Assembly (NCBI GenBank): GCA_013396655.1
Contig: WBMV01007804.1
Location: forward strand, 5,291 to 69,290
Origin: Campylorhamphus procurvoides
Lineage: Eukaryota > Chordata > Aves > Passeriformes > Dendrocolaptidae
Direction of reading: 5' to 3'
DNA length: 64,000 nucleotides
The translations under genes were made by a program, and so were the position numbers. The notes under the pieces are model-generated. The model was not told the origin of the DNA, ran no database searches, and saw nothing but the letters and a program-made list of their open reading frames with translations. Positions 10,239-19,700 of this stretch are shown piece by piece; position 1 is the stretch's first letter, and each line of letters opens with the position of its first letter.

Positions 10239-11475
10239 AACTACAGCATCAGTTTAGGAAGAGCACGTCCTGCCTGAACAACCCAATCTCCTTTTATGAC
10301 CAGCTGACCCATCCAGTGGATGAGGGGAAGGCTGTGGATGTAGTTTATCTGGACTTCAGCAAAGCCTTTGACACTGTCTCCCACACAATATTCCTGGAAA
10401 AGCTGCAGCCCACAGCTTGGACAGGGGCAGTCTGTGCTGGGTTAAGAACTGGCTGGATGGCTGGGTCCAGAGAGTGGTGGGGAATGGGGCTGCATTCAGC
10501 TGGTGGACAGACACTGGTGGTTTTCCCCAGGGATCAGTGTTCGGGCCAGTCCTGTTTAACATCTTTATTGATGATCTAGATAAGGGGATTGAGTCTACCA
10601 CTAACAAATTTGCAGATGACACCAAGTTGGGGGGGTTTGTCGACCTGCTGAAGGGTAGGAGGGCTCTGCAGAAGGACCTGGACAGGCTGGATAGATGGGC
10701 TGATTCCAATGGGATGAGGTTCAACAAAGCGAATTACCAGATCCTGGACTTTGGCCATAACAACCCCATTGAGCACTACAAGCTGGGAACAGACCCAGTG
10801 GACAATAGGGAAGGGGATGGGCAGAAATGGACTTGGGGGTTCTGGCTGACAGGGAACTGAACATGAGCCAGCAGTGTGCCCAGGTGGCCAATAGGGTCAA
10901 TGGCATCCTGGCCTGTGTCAGGAGTAGTGTGGCCAGCAGAACTAGGGAAGTGACTGGTTAGGCTGCACCTCAAGTCCCATGTCCAGTGTGGGCCTCTCAA
11001 TTTAGAAAGTACATTGAGGTGCTGGAGCATGTCCAGAAGAAGGCCAATGAGGCTGGTGAAGGGTCTGGAGCACAAGCCCTATGAGGAGCAACTGAGGTAT
11101 CTGGGGTTGTTTAGCCTGGAGAGGAGGAGGCTCAGCAGAGACCTTGCCACTCTCTACAACTGCGTGAAAGGAGGTTGTAGCCAGTTGGGTATTGGTCTTT
11201 TCTCCCAGGCAACAAACAATAGGACAAAAGGACACAGTCTTAAGCTGCACCAGGAGAGGTTTACATTGGACATTGAAGAAATTCTTTACAGAAAGGCTGA
11301 TTGAGCATTGGAATGGGCTGCCTGCAGAGGTGGTGGAGTCACCTTACCTGAAGGTGTTTAAAAAAAGACTGGAGGTGGCACTTACTGCCATGGTTGACAA
11401 GGTGGTGTTAGGTCATATAGGTTGGAGTAGATGATCTCAGAGGTCTTTTCCAACCTAAATGATGTCATGTTTCTG

Positions 11476-11734
11476 TATATTCTAGGGAAATATAAGAATT
11501 ATGTAAGATAATGGAAAATATTAGCAGAAGTGAAAGTAGGTATGAAGTGACTTGTATTGTTTTCTTTTTCCAGGAATGATGCCAGCACACCCCCACTGCA
11601 GATCAAACGACATAAGCCACTCCCTAGGGGTAATTTCCCCCAGGAGTCCATCACTTTGGTCCCCTCAGCCTCTCTGGAACCTAGACTAACCAGTTTAACC
11701 AGTTCTTAGTGGGGAACCAGCCATTGGATTTACA
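11476..11734. other. Unassigned repeat-flanking sequence
   Basis: This lies between the CR1 3' end and the motif at 11735. No open frame or known element was recognised. It may be part of the same unclassified repeat as the following motif. Confidence 0.3.
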
Positions 11735-12330
11735 CATCATCATGGCTAGGCTTCGCGAACGAAGATTTTCAAGGGCTCTACCTGCAATGGGTAATAAAGG
11801 CAAAACCATATAATTTGCTAATCAAATTAAAACTTGTGAAAGTTTTCCTGAAGTTGCCAAATGTTATGCTTGCAAAGGTTTTCTTGAATTGCTAAATGTC
11901 ACATTTAAGCTGCTGAATGTTAAACCACAATGTTATTTATGTTATGCTGGTTGTAAGCTTTGGACTATACTGATAAAAGTGAAGACTCACTGCCTTCATA
12001 TTTAAACCACCATCTTTAAACCACCTAACAACCCGTAGCAATAGGACAGAGCCTGGAGCGGGAACGAAGTGGACTTTAATTGGAAGATTCGAATGAGAGC
12101 GGGAGCGGAGTGGATTTTGATTGGAGGAGCTGAAAGAGAACAGAGGGTATAAAAGCAGACTAGGGACCCGTTAAGTTTGCAGTCCATTGCAGAGCAGGAG
12201 ACTCCCTGGTCGCCCAGCGTGCTGCTTTGCTCATTTGCCTTTAATAAAATTTAATATTCCAAATTTTTAAACTTATGGTCTTTTGCCTATAACATACCCA
12301 CACTCTACTCACGCTTGCAAGAATGCTCAC
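11735..12330 (+). repeat. Unclassified repeat motif, copy 2, split by an LTR
   Basis: Bases 11735-11782 match the minus strand of 62-108. The similarity resumes after the LTR at 12295 (taccca, then cacgcttgc at about 12311), as expected if the LTR inserted into a pre-existing copy. The block contains an in-frame ATG at 11742 followed by a basic, arginine-rich reading of at least 15 codons before the LTR. The family is unknown to me. Confidence 0.5.
11783..12294 (+). mobile_element. Solo LTR, 512 bp
   Basis: It starts TGCAATGG and ends ATAACA, flanked by the perfect 4-bp repeat tacc (11779-11782 and 12295-12298). It has a TATA box (gtataaaagc, about 12147) and an AATAAA at about 12243, with about 95 bp between them, as expected for U3-R-U5 on the plus strand. 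Two GC-containing near-repeats (gagcgggaacgaagtgga and gagcgggagcggagtgga, about 12055-12117) lie just upstream of the TATA box like enhancer repeats. A 4-bp duplication fits a class I (gamma-like) ERV. No internal genes are adjacent. Confidence 0.82.
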
Positions 12331-12509
12331 AGGAAACAGCCAGACAAACAGGATAATCACTCTTACCTTAGGCCCTTTTAACTTTTTTTGGTTACTTTTG
12401 TGGTAAACATGAAAATTGAATCAACACTCAAACAATTCCCCTTCATTTTAATAATCAGTCTATAGTAGGCTGAGTTTTCTCTTTCCTTTTTATAGGAACC
12501 TGCTAATAG
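12331..12509. other. Unassigned sequence
   Basis: AT-rich sequence between the split repeat motif and the hydrophobic reading frame at 12510. Nothing recognised. Confidence 0.3.
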
Positions 12510-13167
12510 ATGAACTCATACATGGAACTGATGGAACTTTTAATTGCCACTATAGGAGAGGAATAAAAGCTGGTTTTATTACAAGCAAATAAACTAAACA
12601 GAGATTACTAACTTAGGGATTATTTTTTTTGGTTTTGTTTGTTTCTAACCTATAGGCATTTTGTGAAGTTCTAAGGCATTCGATACAGTTTTGGAGTAGG
12701 TGCCAGGGACTGAGGATTCGGGAATAGGGGAATTATATATTGACTAGAAATATAGGTGAAGCAGCCTCAGCCATGTGGCTGGGCATGCGGGCAGATGGAG
12801 GCTGCCATGTTGCCTGAAAACTCCACCCCTGGCATGGGGGGGGGGCACAGCAGAACCAATCTGAGGAAAGGGAATGCCCCTCCCCTCATTATGTAGGTGG
12901 GGTGGGACCTTGAAAACCTTCAAAACCAGGATTTTTGAACCTGAAGGTGTGCTCCTGGGGATTTTGTGTGACCTGGGCATCTGACATAAATTTTCCTGTT
13001 CATTATATTTCTTTTGTTTCACAGATATTTGCTGTTTTTCTAAATTTTATAGAAGATATTTTCTCACAACTATAATTGCCTGTGTCATCAGTGGATTAAT
13101 GTTTGTGATTTGCTTATGTTTTTATCATGAGCAACTTGTTGGGAGACCAAATATTAGTAGGATTATA
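12510..13167 (+). pseudogene. Short hydrophobic reading frame split by an LTR-like insertion
   Basis: A frame starts at an ATG at 12510 and is open to 12554, where the 516-bp element begins. In the flanking DNA just beyond that element, the same frame continues from 13075 and codes for a strongly hydrophobic, membrane-spanning-like stretch with two cysteines. It ends at a stop at 13165-13167. The frame is preserved across the target duplication. I do not recognise the protein. A retroviral envelope membrane anchor is possible given the context, but an accidental hydrophobic frame in AT-rich DNA cannot be excluded. Confidence 0.3.
12553..13068. mobile_element. 516-bp LTR-like family, copy 2 (uninterrupted)
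   Basis: It is similar along its whole length to 8178-8526 plus 9131-9297. Terminal sequences are TAGGAGAGG and TTCTCACA. It is flanked by acta (12549-12552 and 13069-13072), a 4-bp target duplication. The conserved features are a minus-strand AATAAA at 12575-12580, a CCAAT-type box (aaccaatc, about 12855) and a run of Gs near 12837. It has no coding capacity. Confidence 0.78.
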
Positions 13168-13689
13168 TAGGACAGACCAGTTAATGCATTGTTAGTTTGA
13201 CTTTTGCTAAGTTTGTTTTGTCTTTTGAATGGAAAAAAAAATGGTGCAGGAAAAGCTTTTACTTTTATCATATGGATGTATAATTTTGTCTCAACCAAAA
13301 GAGAATTAGGCAATTCAACCAAATTTAGCCTGGGAGTTGGTACAAGGATTTGTGCATGTTTGGAATCATATAAATCAAGGAATACTTATTAACTTTTCCA
13401 TTTCTGCCTTGGAAGGTTTTAGATTTATGATGATTTAGCTAAATTTTTCAGATATATTAGTGAGTGAACTAAACAAAAGAAAATGTTACATGGGAAATGG
13501 CTGAGTTACCCTTCCTAGACCAGAAAAAAGGACAGCTATGGCTGTAAATGGATAGAATGCAAGAAAGCCTTTTAGCAGCTCCCACAGAGCTCTACCTGGA
13601 GAAGAACCAAACATTTATGGAAACAAACATGTTAGACATCATGTAACAAAATGCCATGTACTATGTACATGTCTGATGCACTACTGAGT
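13168..13689. other. AT-rich stretch with a small unassigned frame
   Basis: An open frame of 62 codons lies at 13204-13392 on the plus strand. Together with the hydrophobic frame upstream it could be degraded retroelement coding sequence, but no motif identifies it. The remainder shows nothing. Confidence 0.25.
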
Positions 13690-14730
13690 TTCCTACCATG
13701 TGGAGGAGGGAGTTGAGGTTTTCTATGGGCAGCTGGAAATAGCCTCTCAGTCACAGGCCCTGTTTCTCCCGTGGGACTTCAACCACCCTGATTTGTTGGA
13801 GGGAAAATACGGCTTGGCACACTCAGTCCAGGAAGTTCCCACAGATCACTGATGCAAATGGTGGAGGAGCCAATGAGGAAAAGTGCGTTGCTGGTCCTTG
13901 TACTAACAAACCAGGAGGGTCTGGTTTAAAATGTAAAGGTTGGGGCCAGCCTTGGCTGTAGCAACTATGAGATGGTGGAACTCAGGATCCTGCATGGGGA
14001 AAGCAAAACAGTAAGCAGGACTAGAACCCATAACTTCCAGAGAGCTAACTTGGGTCACTTCAAAGACCTACTTAAAGGAATCCCATGGAATAGGGCAGTG
14101 GAAGAGAGAGGAGTCAAAGAGACCAGCTCAGTATTTAAGCACCACTTCCTCCAAGCTGAAGACCAGAGTATTCCCATGATGAAGAAATCAGGCAATGGGG
14201 TCATCAGACCTGTATGGTTGAACAGGGAGCTCCTAGTAAATCTCAAGCACAAGAAAGAAATTTATGGAGTGTGGCAAACATGGGAGGACTACAGGAATAC
14301 TGTCAGGGTGGGCAGGGATGTGATGAGGAAGGCCATGCTGGAAAGAAGGGATGGCATCCAGAGGGACCTGGACAGACTTGAGAGATGGGCCTGTGCAAAC
14401 CTCATGGAGTTCAACAAGGCAAAGTACAAGGTCCTGCACCTGGGCTGGGGCAATCCCAAGCATGAGTACCTGTTGGAGTGAGTCCAAAGGAGGGCCACTG
14501 GTTGATCAGAGGGATGTAGCCCTTCTTATAAGAAGACAGACTAAGAGAGCTGGGGCTGTTCTGGGGAGACCTTATGTACCTTACAGTACATTGAGGGGGC
14601 CAACAAGAAAGCTGGAGAGGGATTATTTTGCCAGGGCGTGTAGTGATAGGACAAGGGGGAATGGCCTTAAGCAGAAGTAAAAATAGATGATCTTTAAGAT
14701 CCCTTCCAACCCTACTCATTCTATGATTCT
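13690..14730 (+). mobile_element. CR1: CR1 LINE with large internal deletion
   Basis: Degenerate endonuclease lies at 13690-13970. It is followed by an open 170-codon frame (13972-14481) that begins in the endonuclease C-terminus ([27 protein letters not shown]). At about 14340 it passes directly into the reverse transcriptase C-terminal block ([37 protein letters not shown]). The catalytic half of the reverse transcriptase, including FADD, is missing, so this is an in-frame deletion. A second break at about 14481 joins to the 3' block (ACSDRTRGNGL). The copy ends in the CR1 terminus ctcattctatgattctat at 14715-14730. Confidence 0.88.
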
Positions 14731-15860
14731 ATATAAATATATATACACACATACATATAAAGTGCATCTAGGTATAAATAAAATGTATTTACAATATATA
14801 TTGGTACACTCCTGTATATATACTTTCTCTGCATATATAAGATGGATCACTATTTATCCAATTTCTATACCTATGCAATGCTTTATATATAGAGATAAAA
14901 CAAAAGTTTAATTTTTGTCTACAGACCAAATGAAATGGGCAGCCAGCCTAGCCAGGGCACTCTTGAGATCACATGGGCAATAACAGTGCCAAAAAATGGC
15001 AATCTGCAAATCACAAAACAATATGAAAACACATAGAAAGTGATATTGTCAAAGAAGGGAGCCTCCATGTATGTAGTCAGAGGGGGCTTCCTTTTCTGAC
15101 ATACTTCTGAGCAAGCTCGTTAAAGCAGCTATTCCTGCCAGAAAATTACAGAACAATATCAAAGCACGTGGGTCACAACATTATCAAAAGTGCACATGGA
15201 TTAATTAGGAGTAAATTGCATATTGATTAAATGGACAGTGGTGAAACAGACATGAAAGAAGTCATCTGTTGGAGGTAAGCAGCAGTCACACGTAGTTCAT
15301 GACACAGAGATATGTATATTCCTGCATTAGCCATCTGATGGAGGTTTGCATACTCCTCCACACCAGATGCTACCTTTCTATAGCCTGGGCACAGCCTGAC
15401 AGGGTGCTTGCCGGAGGATTCCTGAGAGATTTACTTCACCTGCCAGCCCTTTTACTGCTGTAGGTTCACTCCCAAGCTTTGATCTCTCACATGCCGCTCT
15501 CCACCCAGTTTCTCACAGGCTAGCAGGGCTGTGCCAAAGGGCAGGTGTCCCCTGGCAGCCCTGTGTCATGGTCCAGGAGGGGCCCAGTGCCCTGTCAGCT
15601 GTGCACACAGAGCCCTGGAGTTTGCACCCTGCAGCCACCCGCACTTCTCCAAATCCCAGAATGGGGGCTCGAGTGTGTGATACCCTGAAGGAGCATTTTT
15701 CCCATTAAGCATTAGATTAGGCATTTCTCACCAGTGGTACTAAACCTGCTTGATCGTCATCCACGATAAACTGGAGCACTCCTGTACTCCCCACAATCAT
15801 GTGCATCCCTCTGGCCGAGAGAAACTTCATTCGTCTGCTCCCCCCGCTCCCTCCCCTCCC
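14731..15860. other. Intergenic sequence with AT microsatellite
   Basis: 14731-14895 is rich in AT dinucleotide tracts directly after the CR1 tail. The rest is unique-looking sequence with increasing GC content toward the CpG island. It ends at the N at 15861. No exon was recognised. Confidence 0.4.
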
Positions 15861-16272
15861 NTATCAGACAGGGCCTAAATACCGCCGCGGATGAGCCGTA
15901 GAAGAGCCACAACCCACTGCCAGCCCCCAGGCATCCCGGGGAGGGGCCGCCCCTCCGCCCGTCCCCTCATCCTGTGCTCATTGCGGGGCAGCTGGGGGAA
16001 CCTGGGGGCTAAAGAGACGTGACCACCCCCCCAGACACACAAAGACAAGACACTTCCACCCCCTCCCTTTCCCCCCCTCCCAAAGACAGCCGCCCTAAGG
16101 ACAGCCGCCTCCGCGCTCCGCCGTGTCCGTCCCGACGGCGCTCCCGTCTCTGTCCCCGCACTGGCCCCGCAGCCCTCCCTGCTCTCCCCGGGGCGATGGC
16201 CGCGTCCCGCACCGCTGCTCCCCGGCAGCCCCCACAGAGGGACCGGCGCTGTGTCGGGAGGACGGGCTCCCG

Positions 16273-16339
16273 GCGGGGGCGATGCAGCCCCGACGGGCGG
16301 GGGCGATGCAGCCCCGACGGGCGGGGGTGATGCAGCCCA
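16273..16339 (+). repeat. 24-bp GC-rich tandem repeat, about 2.8 copies
   Basis: Units start at 16273, 16297 and 16321, each beginning gcggggg(c/t)gatgcagccc; the first two are identical over 24 bp. It lies inside the CpG island. The G-runs make a G-quadruplex possible. Confidence 0.9.
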
Positions 16340-16390
16340 GCGATGCCGCCCCGTGCGCGGGTCAGCGCCCCTCGGCCCCGGCCGGCCTCG

Positions 16391-16470
16391 CTCTGCCGGG
16401 CTCCGTCGGGCTCTCCGGGGCTCCGCAGGGCTCTCCGGGGCTCCGCAGGGCTCTGCCAGGCTCTGCCGGG
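16391..16470 (+). repeat. 10-bp tandem repeat, eight units in perfect register
   Basis: Eight consecutive decamers from 16391 all fit ctcYgNNggg or ctcYgNNagg. Units 3-4 and 5-6 form an exact 20-bp duplicate (16411-16430 and 16431-16450). The array lies in the CpG island. Confidence 0.88.
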
Positions 16471-16790
16471 ATGCCGCTCCCGCGCCCACGGGGAGAGCGC
16501 GGTGCAGCCCCAGCCCCTGGGTCCAAGCCCCCTGCCCGCTCCAGAGCCGCGCTTCCAGGGGGATCCCGCCCGCAGCGCCTGGCTATGGCCCCGACACAAA
16601 CTGGAGCGCCCTGTAACCCCCCATCACCGGAGCCGGGGCTCAGGGGCAGAAGGGGACAGTCTTACGGCCCTCCGGGAGCGGGGAACGCCGGGCGGTGCGG
16701 CATCGGCCGGGTCTGCCGTCGGGTCGGGGAGCGGCGCGCTCTGCTGGGCACGTCGGCGGAAGGGATACCCAACCCCGTGGCCTTTTGGGT

Positions 16791-19700
16791 TCTTATAGGG
16801 TTCTCCTGCAAGAAAACATGCCCATTCATCACTTCACCTGTCAAACAAAAGGGATGTTCTCATGAGAACCGCGTGCTGCGCTCGATAAAGGCAAGGCCAC
16901 GCAGGTGGTGTAATCGCCCATCCCGAGTGGGAGCGAACAGACTTTTCGCTACAATTAGCTGGTAAATTCATCTTGTGGCAGCATGGCAGGCCTGAAGGGG
17001 GCACACAGCCACTCCTGCCGAGCCAGGACAGCTGCCCTGTGCAAGGCTAGCTCCTACACGGACTGTGGCCTTCAGGCCAGCAGCACTGGGCTGCTTGGAA
17101 ATGACTTTATAATATGCTTATGTGTTCTATTGTCAGTGCATTCAAAAGCAGAGTTTACCTGCTTCTGATGTATTCTTTGATATAAAGACATTAGTGTGTT
17201 TTCTTTATTTTTGAAATGATTGCTACTAGGATTTTCTCTCAAGAAACATCTGTGTGCCAAGCATTCTGACACATAGGACTTGAAAAGAAATTGATAAAGT
17301 AATATAAATTAAATAAGTTAATGCATAAATTAATTAAAATAATTGGAAATAAATTAATGCATTATACCAGCTAACTGAATGTTTTGTGCTGTTATAATAT
17401 TTTTATTAGTTGAAAGTACAGCAGTTAGCAAAAACATTCAGGAATTTGCCTGTGAAAACATGTTGACTGAGTTCTGCTTTCCTTTCTGTGAGAACGAGTA
17501 AACATTTTTACCCTGCATCTGCGAGAGGTTTATTTTGGCTATGGCTCTTGCTGGAACATTAATCTTTATGTTTGCCTTTTTTAGATGAAAGCAGAAAAGA
17601 TGTGAGCCTCTAAAGAGCACTTGATTCATGAACAGTCCTATACATATGCCTAATATCCCCTTCCAGGAGCTGGCCCAGTCTCACTGGTCACAGTGTAGGG
17701 GAGAAGTCTGCAGTGTGGCCAGGGGCAAGCACTGCCCACGGGGGGTGTGTGTGTGTGATTACAGCTTGCTGTGCCCTGCGTGGTGTATGCAGGGCTAAAG
17801 GCAAACCTTGGGGGGTGGGATTCGTCAGTCTAACTGCAGGCTGGGGACAGATGTCAGACAAGTGGCAAATGCATAGCTGGTCGTTAACTCACATGGCAGT
17901 GGCACTAAATTCGGTATTATGGGAGGACCTCCAGCTGCAAGCTTAGCTCAGAGCCTAACTAGAGCTAGCTGGTGAGTTGGAGCGTGTTACTCAGCTAAGC
18001 TACACTCCTAAGTGCCTGTGGGACATAGAAAAAAGTGGAAATTATGGCGACTGCAAGATGTTGAAAGTTCAGTGAGGGACATGAGAAAGGAGAACAGGAG
18101 CCTAAGTCTTGTTTTTCACGAGTCTTCTCATGTCTGAGATGACCTGTGATTCTGCTGATCTCTTTAGTTAACTGACAGTCAGAAAATACTTCAAAAAGCC
18201 ATAATACCCTGAGGTTCAGAAATAAGAGAAGTCAGTATTGCCCTGTATACCCCTAAGCATGCCATATGAAGCCCTTCTAATTATTTTCTTAAGGCACTTG
18301 TATGTAAGAAGCTGGTTTGGAGAAACACCATGCAAAATGTTGTACCATTTTGCAGTACTCTTTTCTTGCAAGCAGACAATGTACTTATTTTTTAACCTCC
18401 TGGTGTGAAGGACCTGCTAATCTGCATGGAGAATATTTTACTTCGTGAATAGTATGATTTGTTCTGGAACGGATGTATTTGCCAAATAAAATATTAATGT
18501 AACACCCTGTGTGTGGCTTGTGTTAGTGCTAGCTTTTAAAAATGAAACCTTGACAGCTCCCCATTTCTTTAAGATTGTCTGGACAACAGCAAATACCTAA
18601 CAAACTCATAATTTAGAAACATGAGAAAAGACATATGAAAAATGTAACTGCACTAACTGGCTGCTAAAGAAAGCCAATGTAGTTTCTTGTAGTCTGAGAA
18701 ATGGGGAATCCCATGAATCACATTGAAGGACTACCTGAGTCTCATTGCTCATAGTCACCCTGTAACCAACCTGTTGTGAATCAGCCATGTGGAAAGCAAA
18801 ATAATAGTTGGGATACAGATACAGAGCAAGGCCTGTGGGCTCAGCCAGGATCTGTCCAGGAAAAAGAGCACAGAGATGAGTATGCACAGAGAGGTGTTAT
18901 ATAGTAAGAATGCAAGCCCAAACATGTGCAATATGACAGGAACTTTTTTTTTTATTATTCTCAGGTATAATACCTTTTCATTCTCCTATAGTAATTTGTA
19001 TGGTTAAAACTTGCATTTTGCCCGAAAGAGCCATGACATCATTTATCATTGCTCTGGGAAGCACTTTGGCAGTTCCTATTCTGTTCCCTCATTTTCAGAG
19101 CACAGTTGTGTCACTCCCCATTAGTTGTGCCTGCCTAGGGCAGCCTGGATTAGTTCTGCTGAGGAAATTTACGGCATTGGGAGTTGTGACATTGCTCCCT
19201 TGCCAGCCACCCCCTTCCCTTGTCACCTGCAATGCCCCTGGACAGACATCCAGCAATGAGGAGAGCCTGGCTCTGGCTAGGTCAAGCACAGAGCCACCTC
19301 AGCAAATTGCCTGACTTGCAATTCAGCTTTGGGAAGTGACAAGCTTTCAGGATACAAAATTTATTTCCCCCATAGCTTTATTTTTATATATGTGTTTGTC
19401 CCTCCCTCCTTTGTTCTCTGGCATCATCCCGATGGCAAGCATCATTTCATCTGCTTATTTCCTGGTGTCCTGAACACTTAGAAATGCTGTTCCCAGAACA
19501 ATGCTTGCTCTGAACTATTAATAAAACACCTAGACTTTCAAAGCTGATAGATACACTTTGTTGGCAGAGCAGGAACCAAACACTGAACAGGACCTTGTGA
19601 GGAGCAGGGCCAAGCCTGGAGTCAGGGTGACCAGCACACAGGTTGTGTCCCTCCCACGTGGCTGTGCATGGAGAAGAGGTTCTGGCTAAGGGGGTTGTCA

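Larger units (their letters stand above)
7230..11475 (+). mobile_element. CR1: CR1 LINE, ORF2 to 3' end, interrupted by nested LTRs
   Basis: CR1 sequence is present in three blocks, 7230-8177, 9302-9749 and 10239-11475, about 2.6 kb in all. Block 1 carries the endonuclease: FLDSVELEV, VGVCCRPPSQEEEVDEF, GDFN at about 7494, and the catalytic SDH in GHSDHEMMEF near 7693. Block 2 is the linker before the reverse transcriptase. Block 3 carries reverse transcriptase motif A (YLDFSKAFDTVSH, about 10346) and the catalytic FADD (about 10611). These two lie in different frames, so the enzyme is dead. Block 3 then runs into the 3' untranslated tail (ggtcttttccaacct, 11441). The copy is 5' truncated. 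Confidence 0.9.
15862..16790. promoter_or_regulatory. CpG island, likely promoter of an unseen gene
   Basis: About 930 bp of very GC-rich, CpG-dense sequence stands in otherwise AT-rich DNA, and a shoulder of CpG-containing sequence continues to about 16960. Bird genomes place such islands at housekeeping promoters. A cctaaata box lies at 15873-15880 and G-rich tandem repeats at 16273-16470. Long open frames here on both strands are low-complexity effects of GC content. PYROXD1 is the usual gene beyond IAPP in amniotes and would be a candidate owner, but I see none of its coding sequence. An assembly gap abuts the island and may hide the first exon. Confidence 0.6.

Noticed and set aside
16800..16960. 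Possible tRNA gene in the CpG-island shoulder
   Set aside because: The sequence is CpG-containing and has short complementary pieces, but A-box and B-box promoter elements and a cloverleaf could not be fitted.
15875..16965. Long open frames on both strands in the GC-rich region (up to 280 codons)
   Set aside because: Low-complexity Pro/Ala/Arg/Gly text caused by GC content and tandem repeats; overlapping frames on both strands and no protein motif.
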